DNA from: Pseudomonas huaxiensis
Lineage (GTDB): Bacteria; Pseudomonadota; Gammaproteobacteria; Pseudomonadales; Pseudomonadaceae
Reading direction: 5' to 3'
DNA: 64,000 bases
Assembly (NCBI RefSeq): GCF_003231275.1
Contig: NZ_QKVL01000024.1
Span: 34,792-98,791, forward strand
The stretch's first letter is position 1. Each line of letters begins with the position of its first letter. Both the position numbers and the translations under genes were made by a program. A model generated the notes under the pieces. That model had not been told where the DNA came from. It did no database searches and was given only the letters and a program-made list of their open reading frames with translations. Of the stretch, positions 17,472-24,946 are shown in pieces.

Positions 17472-18086
17472 ATGAGCAAGATCGCAATCATCGGCGCGAC
17501 CGGCCGTGCTGGCAGCCAACTGCTGGAAGAGGCCCTGCGCCGTGGTCATAGCGTTACCGCCATCGCCCGTGATCCGGCGAAGTTGCAGGGCCGTGCCGGG
17601 GTAACCCCGGTGGCGCTGGACATCAAGGATGCTGCGGCGCTGGAAAAGGCGCTGGCCGGTCATGACGTGGTGCTGAGCGCCGCGCACTTTACCGGCATCC
17701 CTGCCGAGACGTTGCTGGCGCCCGCGAAAAAGGCTGGCGTGAAACGCGTACTGGTGGTCGGTGGGGCCGGCAGCCTGCTGCTGCCTGACGACTCGCGGGT
17801 TATCGACAGCCCGGACTTCCCGGAAGCCTACAAGGCCGAAGCCAGTGCTGGTGCGGTGTACCTCGATGCCCTGAAACAGGAGAAGGAACTGGACTGGACC
17901 TTCCTCTCGCCATCGGCGGAATTCGTTGAAGGCGAACGCACTGGCACCTTCCGTCTGGGCAAGGATCACCTGCTGATCGGCGCGGACGGCAAGAGCTGGA
18001 TCACCTTTGCCGATTTCGCCATCGCGTTGCTGGATGAGGTCGAGAAACCAGCGCATTCGCGCCAGCGGTTTACTGTCGGGTACTGA
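17472..18086 (+). CDS. NAD(P)-binding oxidoreductase (atypical SDR, NmrA/YwnB-like)
   Basis: A 204-residue Rossmann-fold protein. The N-terminal GATGRAG (residues 8-14) is the atypical-SDR nucleotide motif. The region VLSAAHF, the strand VKRVLVVGGAGSLL and the tail WITFADFAIALLDEVE match the small NAD(P)H-binding family of YwnB/YesF type. It is preceded by GGAGGTG at good spacing and lies 28 bases after the MBL-fold gene, so the two form a probable operon. The classical YxxxK catalytic pair is not obvious, so it may be a sensor or a quinone-type reductase. Confidence 0.8.
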   Translation: MSKIAIIGATGRAGSQLLEEALRRGHSVTAIARDPAKLQGRAGVTPVALDIKDAAALEKALAGHDVVLSAAHFTGIPAETLLAPAKKAGVKRVLVVGGAGSLLLPDDSRVIDSPDFPEAYKAEASAGAVYLDALKQEKELDWTFLSPSAEFVEGERTGTFRLGKDHLLIGADGKSWITFADFAIALLDEVEKPAHSRQRFTVGY

Positions 18087-18092
18087 TCTAAA

Positions 18093-18174
18093 GGCCCCAT
18101 CGTCGGCAAGCCAACTCCCACAAGGTACGGCGTGCACCGAACCTGTGGGAGTCGGCTTGCCGACGATGAGGCCC
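18093..18174. repeat. REP inverted pair (REPIN)
   Basis: CATCGTCGGCAAGCCAACTC and its inverted partner GAGTCGGCTTGCCGACGATG lie in the gap between two convergent genes. The core differs slightly from the 2215 copy (CGTCGGC rather than CGCCGGC). Confidence 0.9.
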
Positions 18175-18190
18175 TCAGACCCACCGCCCT

Positions 18191-19069
18191 CTATCGGCTA
18201 TTCGCCTGCTCCACCAACCACTCAAACAACCCCAGCAACCCCGGCGCCAGCGCTTTCTCCGGCCACACCAGGTAATACGCTTTCCCCGTCGCCACCCGCA
18301 GCCCGAACGGCGACACCAATCGCCCGCCCGCCAGATCCTCGCCGATCAACGACCAATCGCCGATCGCCACCCCGGTTCCCTGCACCGCCATCGCCATGGC
18401 CATGTCCAGCGTTTCGAAATGCTGGCGCTTGCCCTGTGCCGACAGGCTCGATCCCGCCGCTTCCAGCCAGGTCTGCCAATCGCGCTCGTCCCGCGCCGGG
18501 TGCAGCAGCATGTGTTTTTCCAGGTCCGCTACCTCGCGCAGCGGCAGTTTTCCCGCCAGCAACTGCGGCGAACACACCGGCGTCAGTTGTTCATCGAACA
18601 GCTTCAGCAGTGGCATCGCGGTCTCGGGCTCGGCGCCATAGACCACCGCAGCATCGAAGCCTTCACGACGAAAATCGCCGCCGTGCTGGAGCGTGGTGGT
18701 CAGTTCCACCGGGACGTCCGGGCGCAGCGCCTGCCATTCCATCAGCCGTGGCAGCAGCCAGCGCATCACGCAGGTCGGCGCCTTGAGCTGCAAGGTCGTG
18801 CCGGCGGCGCCGATCTGTTGCACGCCGTCCTCGATCAGCGCGAATACCTGCTGCACCCGTGGCAGCCATTCCTGGCCCTCGCGGGTCAGGCTCAGGCCAC
18901 GGGCCTGGCGCACGAACAGCGGGTAGCCGAGCTGTTCTTCCAGCCCGGCGATCTGCCGGCTGACGGCACCTTGGGTCAGGTGCAACTGCTGCGCCGCATG
19001 GGTGAAGTTGCAGCACTGGGCCGTGACAAGGAAGGTGTGCAGGGCGGGGAGAGGCGGAAGTCGTTTCAT
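18191..19069 (-). CDS. LysR-family regulator, GcvA-like
   Basis: A 292-residue LysR regulator starting MKRLPPLPALHTFLVTAQCC. The longer frame reaching 19297 adds 76 residues without family resemblance and would run into the divergent gene. HTH residues 8-60 (HAAQQLHLTQGAVSRQIAGLE) have the GcvA-type pattern. The effector domain contains the GcvA-like MAMAMAVQGTGVAIGDWSLI stretch. It is divergent from the TPP-dependent decarboxylase and probably controls it. Confidence 0.85.
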   Translation of the reverse strand: MKRLPPLPALHTFLVTAQCCNFTHAAQQLHLTQGAVSRQIAGLEEQLGYPLFVRQARGLSLTREGQEWLPRVQQVFALIEDGVQQIGAAGTTLQLKAPTCVMRWLLPRLMEWQALRPDVPVELTTTLQHGGDFRREGFDAAVVYGAEPETAMPLLKLFDEQLTPVCSPQLLAGKLPLREVADLEKHMLLHPARDERDWQTWLEAAGSSLSAQGKRQHFETLDMAMAMAVQGTGVAIGDWSLIGEDLAGGRLVSPFGLRVATGKAYYLVWPEKALAPGLLGLFEWLVEQANSR

Positions 19070-19185
19070 TGGTCGGGAGCCATGATCTGGGCGCATGGCT
19101 AGTATGAGGAACTTTGCATTGTGCCGGTAGCCGCCCGGCGGTCCAATTAACGCCTGCTCCAAAAACCAACAACAGGCGAACGAAC

Positions 19186-20823
19186 ATGGCGACTTGCGGC
19201 GAAGTGCTGGTAAAACTCCTCGAAAACTACGGCGTGGACCATGTCTTCGGCATTCCCGGCGTGCACACCGTGGAGCTGTATCGCGGTCTGGCCGCATCGA
19301 CCATTCGTCATATCACCCCGCGCCACGAGCAAGGCGCCGGCTTCATGGCCGACGGCTATTCGCGTACTCGCGGCAAGCCGGGCGTGTGCTTCATCATCAC
19401 CGGCCCCGGCATGACCAACATCACCACCGCCATGGGCCAGGCCTACGCCGACTCGATCCCGATGCTGGTGATTTCCAGCGTGCAATCGCGCAATGCCCTC
19501 GGCGGCGGGCGCGGCAAGCTGCACGAACTGCCGGCGCAGAGCAACCTGGTAGCCGGTGTCGCCGCGTTCTCCCACACCCTGATGAGCGTCGACGACTTGC
19601 CGGCGGTGCTGGCCCGGGCCTTCGCCGTGTTCCAAGGCGCGCGGCCGCGGCCGGTGCATATCGAGATTCCGCTGGATGTGATTGTCGAAGAGGCCGATCA
19701 CCTGCTGGCCAGCGAGCCGGTGCGGGTTGCCCGCGCCGGTGCGGCGCCTTCGACCGTGGCGAAGATGGCCGGGTTGCTGGCAGGCGCGCGACGCCCGCTG
19801 ATCCTCGCTGGCGGCGGCGCCATCGACGCCAGCGCCTCGCTGACCCGCCTCGCCGAATACCTGCAGGCGCCGACCGCGCTGACCATCAATGCCAAGGGCA
19901 TGCTGCCGTCGAGCCACCCGCTGCTGATCGGCTCGACCCAGTCGCTGGTGGCGACCCGCGAACTGGTGCGCGAGGCTGACGTGGTGCTGGCCATCGGCAC
20001 CGAGCTGGGCGAGACCGACTACGACGTGACGTTCAAGGGCGGCTTCGAGATCCCCGGCACCTTGTTGCGCATCGATATCGACCCGGATCAGACCGTGCGC
20101 AACTACCCGCCGAAGCTCGCCCTGGTTGCCGACTCCCGCGAAGCCAGCGATGCGTTGCTGCTGGCCCTGGCCGAACAGCCGGCGCCGGTTCGTGCCGCCG
20201 AATGGGGCCCGGCCCGTGCTGCACGCCTGCGGGAAACCCTGGCCGGCCAGTGGGATGCGGCGGCGCAGGCGCAAACCTTGTTCCTGCGCACCATCCTCAG
20301 TGCGCTGCCGGATGCGGTGCTGGTGGGCGATTCGACCCAGCCGGTCTACACCGGCAACCTGACCCTGGACCTGGACCAGCCGCGCCGCTGGTTCAACGCC
20401 TCCACCGGTTACGGCACTCTTGGTTACGCCTTGCCGGCGGCGATGGGTGCCTGGCTGGGCAGCGCCGAAGATGCTCAGGCGCGCCTGCCTGCGGTGTGCC
20501 TGATCGGTGACGGCGGCATCCAGTTCACCTTGCCGGAACTGGCCAGTGCCGTGGAAGCCCAGGTGCCGCTGATCGTCCTGCTGTGGAACAACCAGGGCTA
20601 TGAAGAGATCAAGCGCTACATGGTCAACCGCGACATCGAACCGGTGGGCGTGGACATCCACACCCCGGACTTCCTCACCATCGCCAAGGGCTTTGGCTGT
20701 GCGACCGAGGCGGTGAGCGATATCGAGCCTCTGCGTCAGGCCCTGCTCAAGGCCCGCGAGCGCAAAGGCCCGACGCTGATCGAAATCGATCAATGGCAGT
20801 GGACCGAGACCGTCCTGGCCTGA
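19186..20823 (+). CDS. aruI: TPP-dependent 2-oxoacid decarboxylase, AruI-like (5-guanidino-2-oxopentanoate decarboxylase)
   Basis: A 545-residue three-domain thiamine-diphosphate enzyme. The N-terminal PYR domain contains FGIPGVHTVELYRGL and the catalytic glutamate region TPRHEQGAGFMADGYSR (Glu at about residue 50). A central TPP_M domain follows. The C-terminal PP domain carries GDGGIQFTLPEL...WNNQGYEE, the GDG-N25-NN metal/TPP motif. In Pseudomonas, AruI decarboxylates the 2-oxo derivative of arginine in the arginine transaminase route. Here the partner aruH is absent and a LysR gene is divergent, so another 2-oxoacid (or acetolactate-type) substrate remains possible. The start at 19186 is the one that aligns with the family. 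Confidence 0.72.
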   Translation: MATCGEVLVKLLENYGVDHVFGIPGVHTVELYRGLAASTIRHITPRHEQGAGFMADGYSRTRGKPGVCFIITGPGMTNITTAMGQAYADSIPMLVISSVQSRNALGGGRGKLHELPAQSNLVAGVAAFSHTLMSVDDLPAVLARAFAVFQGARPRPVHIEIPLDVIVEEADHLLASEPVRVARAGAAPSTVAKMAGLLAGARRPLILAGGGAIDASASLTRLAEYLQAPTALTINAKGMLPSSHPLLIGSTQSLVATRELVREADVVLAIGTELGETDYDVTFKGGFEIPGTLLRIDIDPDQTVRNYPPKLALVADSREASDALLLALAEQPAPVRAAEWGPARAARLRETLAGQWDAAAQAQTLFLRTILSALPDAVLVGDSTQPVYTGNLTLDLDQPRRWFNASTGYGTLGYALPAAMGAWLGSAEDAQARLPAVCLIGDGGIQFTLPELASAVEAQVPLIVLLWNNQGYEEIKRYMVNRDIEPVGVDIHTPDFLTIAKGFGCATEAVSDIEPLRQALLKARERKGPTLIEIDQWQWTETVLA

Positions 20824-20839
20824 GGTTGCTGACGGCGCC

Positions 20840-21745
20840 TTACAGCGCGCTGCGCAACCGCGCCATATCGCGCAGCGGCGGCGCGCCGTAGGCCCGGCTG
20901 TATTCGCGGCTGAACTGCGACGGGCTTTCATACCCCACCCGATAGCCCGCCACCGCCGCCTCCAGCCCGTCGTTGAGCATCAACCGACGGGCTTCCTGCA
21001 AGCGCAACTGCTTCTGGTACTGCAACGGGCTCATCGAGGTCACCGCCTTGAACCGGTGGTGCAGGGCCGAGGCGCTGAGGTTCACTTCCCTGGCCAGGTC
21101 TTCGATGCGCAGCGGTTTGTTGTAATGATCGTTGAGCCACTGGATCGCCTGGCAGACGCGGTGGGTCTGGCTGTTGGACATGGCGATTTCGTACAGCCGG
21201 TGGCCTTGTTGCCCACGTAGCAGGCGGTAGAGGATCTCGCGGCGGATCAGCGGCGCGAGCACCGCGATGTCCTTCGGTGTTTCCAGCAGGCGGATCAGGC
21301 GCAGCAGCGCGTCCAGCAGCGGTACGTCGAGCCGTTCCACATACAGCCCGCGCGCCGACGCGGCCGGTACGCCCATTGGCCCGCCCTCGGCAATCAGCTT
21401 GTTGATTTCTGCCGGGTCGATGTCCAGGCGAATGCCCAGGCTCGGGTTCTCCGGACTGGCATCGAGGTAGACGCCACTGATCGGCATCGCCACCGACACC
21501 ACCATGTAATGCAGCGGGTCGTACACATAGCGTTCGTCGCCCAGGTGCACTGCCTTGCTGCCCTGCGCCAGGATGCACAGCGCCGGCTGGGCGAGGGTCG
21601 GCATCGAGCGGATGTTTTCTTCGTGCCGCACCAGGTACAGGCCATTGATTGCCGAGCACTCTGGCGCGGCGTGGCGGCGGACGAGATCGGCCAGCGCCTG
21701 GCGCTGGGATTCGAGGGCGGAGTCGAGCAGTTCGGGGGATGACAT
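20840..21745 (-). CDS. AraC-family transcriptional regulator
   Basis: A 301-residue regulator with an AraC_N (type PF06719) domain at roughly 20-180 (IRSMPTLAQPALCILAQGSK) and a C-terminal double HTH at about 195-295 (LRIEDLAREVNLSASALHHRFK and VAGYRVGYESPSQFSREYSR). The start MSSPELLDSALESQRQAL at 21745 was chosen over 21826 because the family alignment begins there. It converges with the decarboxylase gene, with 16 bases between stops. Members of this subgroup often control aldehyde/alcohol oxidoreductases; the target here is not evident. Confidence 0.82.
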   Translation of the reverse strand: MSSPELLDSALESQRQALADLVRRHAAPECSAINGLYLVRHEENIRSMPTLAQPALCILAQGSKAVHLGDERYVYDPLHYMVVSVAMPISGVYLDASPENPSLGIRLDIDPAEINKLIAEGGPMGVPAASARGLYVERLDVPLLDALLRLIRLLETPKDIAVLAPLIRREILYRLLRGQQGHRLYEIAMSNSQTHRVCQAIQWLNDHYNKPLRIEDLAREVNLSASALHHRFKAVTSMSPLQYQKQLRLQEARRLMLNDGLEAAVAGYRVGYESPSQFSREYSRAYGAPPLRDMARLRSAL

Positions 21746-22048
21746 GGAGAGGCTTCCTCGGCGGATCCTCGCAGCATAGGTTTGTGCAAGTGCGCACGCT
21801 AGCCGGATGCTGTCGTGTTCTTGCACGATCCTGCTGCCACCTTGGTGCCGTCACCAAATTGAAGCGATTGCCATTGCCTGATGCCCTCTCGGCGAAATCG
21901 CCGTGGGTGCTGGTTCGCCGCAATGAACTCAGTGAGGCATGCAGGATCAGGCAATCGTTCGACAGCTTTCGCCTAACGTGCTCGCGCGGCGGCCCGTACT
22001 CTTGGCAGCCTGGCAGTTTCCCTCTGGCCGTCTTCAGGAGCACCGCAC
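21746..22048. other. Gene-free divergent promoter region (303 bases)
   Basis: It lies between the AraC regulator and the ABM-domain gene. No convincing frame, hairpin or tRNA is visible. It presumably holds both promoters; a CAGGAG Shine-Dalgarno for the rightward gene lies at its right edge. Confidence 0.6.
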
Positions 22049-22357
22049 ATGACGTCATCTCAACCGGTCAGCCACCTTTCCTTCGTGCGCGCCAGCGCGG
22101 GCCGTTCTGCGGAACTGGGCGAACGTCTTCAGCAATTGCTCGAACCCAGCCGGCGCACCCCAGGTTGCCTGGCGTTCACCCTGCAACGGTCCACCTGCGA
22201 TGCCGACTTGTGGCTGCTCAGCAGCCATTGGCGCGACCAGGCGGCGATGAACGGTTATTTCAACTCGCCCAGCCTGCAGGTGTTTGGCGAACTGGTGCAG
22301 GCGCGGGTGCTGGACAGCCTCGATCTGCACACATTCAGCGAGCCCGGCGCAGGTTAG
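22049..22357 (+). CDS. Antibiotic-biosynthesis-monooxygenase (ABM) domain protein
   Basis: A 102-residue dimeric ferredoxin-like alpha/beta-barrel protein of the ABM/YgiN family, which includes quinol monooxygenases and heme-degrading enzymes. The motif RRTPGCLAFTLQRSTCDADLWLLSSHW, with the small strand pattern and W/H near residue 60, is typical. CAGGAG precedes the start. Being divergent from an AraC regulator suggests it is that regulator's target. The substrate is not readable. Confidence 0.75.
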   Translation: MTSSQPVSHLSFVRASAGRSAELGERLQQLLEPSRRTPGCLAFTLQRSTCDADLWLLSSHWRDQAAMNGYFNSPSLQVFGELVQARVLDSLDLHTFSEPGAG

Positions 22358-22397
22358 AATGAGCGCCTTTTTTCGTCACTGATGGGGATCGAGCAAC

Positions 22398-22628
22398 ATG
22401 GCTCGCAGAGTATTCGTAGGTTTCGAAGCAGTATCGGCGGTGGTTCCCGGCGAAGGCGGCTACAGCGCCGCCATCGCGGTGAAAGGCCTGGGCGCCACCG
22501 GCGCGCCGCGTTTCCACAAGGTGCTGGCAGACCAGACCTTCAAGACCGCCGCAGACGCCGACGATGCGGCGTCCGCCGAGCTTGAGCGGCTCAGCGGCGT
22601 CAACGCGGACGCCGAGCTTGTCTGGTAA
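22398..22628 (+). CDS. Small conserved-looking protein of unknown function (76 aa)
   Basis: MARRVFVGFEAVSAVVPGEG opens a 76-residue, alanine-rich, acidic soluble protein without signal peptide or TM helix. GGGATCGAG lies at ribosome-binding distance and codon use matches the flanks. It follows the ABM gene after 40 bases and converges with the flavin reductase gene 9 bases away. No family was recognised. Confidence 0.6.
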   Translation: MARRVFVGFEAVSAVVPGEGGYSAAIAVKGLGATGAPRFHKVLADQTFKTAADADDAASAELERLSGVNADAELVW

Positions 22629-22637
22629 GCGCAAGGC

Positions 22638-23243
22638 TCAGACCTGTGGGCGCCTCATCTGGAACAGGTTGCCCAGCTCGAAATAATCCGCCGGACCGCC
22701 GCCACGCAAAATAGGCTCGGCGGCGGCGGTGTCGTAGATGCCGTCTTTCAGCAGGTGTTCGGCGATATGCACCGCCACCACTTCACCGAGAATCAGCCAA
22801 CTCGGCACCAGCGCGTGGTCGGCACGCTGCAATTGCACGATCTGGCTGACCTTGCATTCGAACGACACCGGGCTTTCCTGCACTCGCGGCACGGCGATCA
22901 CGCGTGAGGCGGCGGGCGTGAGCTGGCTCAGGGCAAACTCATCGACTTCCGGCGCAACGGCGGCGCAGCTCTGGTTCATCGCCTCGGCGAGCGGCCGGGT
23001 GGCCAGGTTCCAGGCAAATTCGCCGGTCTGCTCGATGTTGTTCAGGCTGTCTTTGCGCCCGACGCTGCAGAAACCGATGATCGGCGGGATGTAGTTGAAG
23101 GCGTTGAAGAAGCTGTAGGGCGCGAGGTTCAGGCGGCCTTGGGCGTCCTGGGTGGAAATCCAGCCGATGGGGCGTGGGCCGACGATGGCGTTGAACGGAT
23201 CGTGGGGCAGGCCGTGGCCTTTTGCGGGTTCGTAGTAGTACAT
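22638..23243 (-). CDS. Flavin reductase-like protein (DIM6/NTAB family)
   Basis: A 201-residue FMN-binding split-barrel protein. The N-terminal DPFNAIVGPRPIGWISTQDAQGRLNLAPYSFFNAF is the family signature, covering the flavin-phosphate contacts. The central GEFAWNLATRPLAEAMNQSC helix and the ILGEVVAVHI strand complete the barrel. It is a single gene with a terminator-bearing gap on its upstream side. Such proteins reduce flavin for a monooxygenase or act as independent reductases. Confidence 0.85.
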   Translation of the reverse strand: MYYYEPAKGHGLPHDPFNAIVGPRPIGWISTQDAQGRLNLAPYSFFNAFNYIPPIIGFCSVGRKDSLNNIEQTGEFAWNLATRPLAEAMNQSCAAVAPEVDEFALSQLTPAASRVIAVPRVQESPVSFECKVSQIVQLQRADHALVPSWLILGEVVAVHIAEHLLKDGIYDTAAAEPILRGGGPADYFELGNLFQMRRPQV

Positions 23244-23311
23244 CGATCAAGCCTTGTGGCGAGTGCACGGACGCCTAGTGTGCCAAGTGCCGCGTTCCCT
23301 GAAAACGATTA

Positions 23312-23331
23312 AGCCCGGCCGAAGCCGGGCT
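23312..23331 (-). terminator. Stem-loop terminator of the repeat-protein gene
   Basis: AGCCCGGC-cgaa-GCCGGGCT, an 8-bp GC stem, lies 21 bases beyond the repeat-protein stop. The following minus-strand bases (TTAATCGTTTTC) are only partly T-rich. Confidence 0.65.
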
Positions 23332-23351
23332 GTGAAGACGTTGCGTCGGTG

Positions 23352-23756
23352 TTAGCTGATGCGGCCAGCCGGGGTGCGGTCGAAACCGTCGGCAGCGATT
23401 TTGCCGGCTGGAGTGCGGTCGAAGCCGTCAGCAGCGACTTTGCCGGCTGGAGTGCGGTCGAAACCGTCAGCGGCGACTTTGCCGGCTGGGGTGCGGTCGA
23501 AACCGTCAGCGGCGACTTTGCCGGCTGGGGTGCGGTTGAAGCCGTCAGCGGCGACTTTGCCAGCAGGAGTGCGGTCGAAGCCGTCAGCGGCGACTTTGCC
23601 GGCTGGGGTGCGATCGAAGCCGTCAGCCGCTACAGCCGCCGAGTGGGCTGGTGCATAGGCAAAGTTGTGGGCGTTGGTGCGGTCGAAACCATCGGCGGCG
23701 AAAGCGTTGGCGGTCAGGATCGAGAAGGCCAGGGTCAGGATCAGTTTGCTTTTCAT
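23352..23756 (-). CDS. Secreted tandem-repeat protein with seven AADGFDRTPAGKV units
   Basis: A 134-residue protein with a clear Sec signal peptide (cleavage at AFA-ADG, residue 20) and almost nothing but repeats. A degenerate first copy (ADGFDRTNAH, 21-30) is followed by a 12-residue spacer. Seven exact-length 13-residue units then span 43-133, with one D-to-N change in unit 3 and terminal K-I/R-I variants. Each unit is acidic-aromatic-basic (DGFDR) and ends in K/R plus V/I, so a trypsin-like cut after each basic residue would release identical peptides. CGGAG precedes the start and a stem-loop follows the stop. The function is unknown: it may be a precursor of a processed peptide, a flexible periplasmic or surface filament, or a sponge for a cation. 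Confidence 0.8.
   Translation of the reverse strand: MKSKLILTLAFSILTANAFAADGFDRTNAHNFAYAPAHSAAVAADGFDRTPAGKVAADGFDRTPAGKVAADGFNRTPAGKVAADGFDRTPAGKVAADGFDRTPAGKVAADGFDRTPAGKIAADGFDRTPAGRIS
23358..23630. repeat. 39-bp tandem repeat, seven copies (coding minisatellite)
   Basis: Seven contiguous 39-base units, nearly identical in nucleotide sequence, encode the 13-residue repeats on the minus strand. The low divergence implies recent expansion or gene-conversion homogenisation, and copy number is expected to vary between strains. Confidence 0.9.
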
Positions 23757-24087
23757 GGTCGTTGCTCCGGGGTAGTGAGAGGTTGTTTGTTTCTATGGGT
23801 TTGATGCTACGCCGATTAATTCGATTAAAAAGCGCAAAAAATCGGCCATATAAATCGATTTAATCGATGTGACTGGGCGCGATCAGTCCGTTTCAACTGC
23901 GCGGATTGCTCTGGACTGCGTACCTACGGGCTACATCGCTGCCCATTTCACACAGCATGCGCGCCCAACGTTATTGGCGGATTAACGGGATTTTTCCGGC
24001 CAAACGCTTTTTTCATTTTGCGCTGACCTCTTTTTCATCGCCGCTTGCGCAGTCTCTGCCGCACTTGCCCTCTGGAGCTTCGAGCCG
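23757..24087. other. AT-rich intergenic region between divergent genes (331 bases)
   Basis: It holds the promoters of the repeat protein (leftward) and of the DUF347 protein (rightward). It is strongly AT-rich at about 23805-23870, and two palindromic words lie there (see the operator entry). No further gene is convincing. Confidence 0.6.
23854..23868. promoter_or_regulatory. Perfect 7-1-7 palindrome upstream of the repeat-protein gene
   Basis: ATCGATT-T-AATCGAT lies about 100 bases upstream of the repeat-protein ATG. A related imperfect palindrome (TTAATTCGATTAA, near 23816-23828) lies closer. Two related AT-rich sites about 36-40 bases apart suggest a dimeric regulator; which one is unknown. 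Confidence 0.45.
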
Positions 24088-24843
24088 ATGAATAAACTCC
24101 CGCAAATCACCCTGGCGTTCTGGATCATGAAGATCTGCGCCACCACGCTTGGAGAGACAGCGGGTGACCTGCTGTCCATGACGCTCAACGTGGGTTACGC
24201 GCTGAGCTCCGTGATCCTGATCAGCCTGTTCCTGGTCACGCTGGTGACGCAGTTGTTTTCCAGGCGTTATCACCCGGTGCTGTACTGGCTGGTAATCCTC
24301 TCCACCAGCACGGCCGGCACTACCATGTCGGACTTCATGGACCGCACCCTGGGCCTGGGTTATGCCACCGGCTCGGCGATTCTGATCGGCATTCTGGTGT
24401 TGACCTTCGCGCTGTGGCGCCTGAGTGGCGACCCGATCAACGTCAACAACATCAGCACCCGCCGCACGGAGCTGTTCTATTGGGTGGCGATCCTGTTTTC
24501 CAACACGCTGGGCACGGCCTTGGGCGACTACCTGGCCGACGACTCGGGTCTGGGCTTTGCCGGTGGCGCACTGGTGGTGGGTGCGGCGATCGGCCTGGTG
24601 GTGCTGGCGCGGTACTGGACGCGGATCTCGGGCGTGGTGCTGTTCTGGGTTGCCTTCGTCCTGACTCGGCCGTTCGGGGCGACCTTGGGCGACTTCCTGA
24701 CCAAACCTCACGAAAAAGGCGGGCTGGATTTCGGCACGGTGGGATCGTCATTGGTGCTGGGCGGGATCCTGTTGGGCTTCATCCTCATGGCGCATCACTT
24801 CAACCGGCGCGAGCAGCCGGTGCGGGTGGGCGAGTTGTCCTGA
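24088..24843 (+). CDS. Multi-pass membrane protein with four DUF347-type repeats
   Basis: A 251-residue inner-membrane protein built from four internal repeats of two helices each. Each repeat carries a Gly/Thr-rich signature with a closing acid: TTLGETAGDLLS, STAGTTMSDFMD, NTLGTALGDYLADD and RPFGATLGDFLTKP. The recurrent T/N-x-x-G-x-x-x-x-D pattern inside membrane helices suggests a fourfold-related pore or cation site. The family (COG4705/DUF347) has no function that I can cite with certainty. A single gene, it converges with kgtP and shares a palindromic terminator with it. Confidence 0.82.
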   Translation: MNKLPQITLAFWIMKICATTLGETAGDLLSMTLNVGYALSSVILISLFLVTLVTQLFSRRYHPVLYWLVILSTSTAGTTMSDFMDRTLGLGYATGSAILIGILVLTFALWRLSGDPINVNNISTRRTELFYWVAILFSNTLGTALGDYLADDSGLGFAGGALVVGAAIGLVVLARYWTRISGVVLFWVAFVLTRPFGATLGDFLTKPHEKGGLDFGTVGSSLVLGGILLGFILMAHHFNRREQPVRVGELS

Positions 24844-24886
24844 TTTCTGGGGCCGTCTTCAACGATCTGTTCCTGCGCGCATGAAA

Positions 24887-24916
24887 AAAGCCCCCGGCCA
24901 ATTGGCCGGGGGCTTT
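24887..24916. terminator. Bidirectional terminator between the DUF347 gene and kgtP
   Basis: AAAGCCCCCGGCCA followed by its exact complement forms a perfect 30-base palindrome, with A-tract on the left and T-tract on the right. It lies between convergent genes. Confidence 0.92.
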
Positions 24917-24946
24917 GTCTTTATTGCGGGCAGAGTAGCGTGTGGA

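Noticed and set aside
23358..23630. Possible CRISPR array
   Set aside because: The 39-bp units are directly contiguous without spacers and lie in frame inside a signal-peptide-bearing gene.
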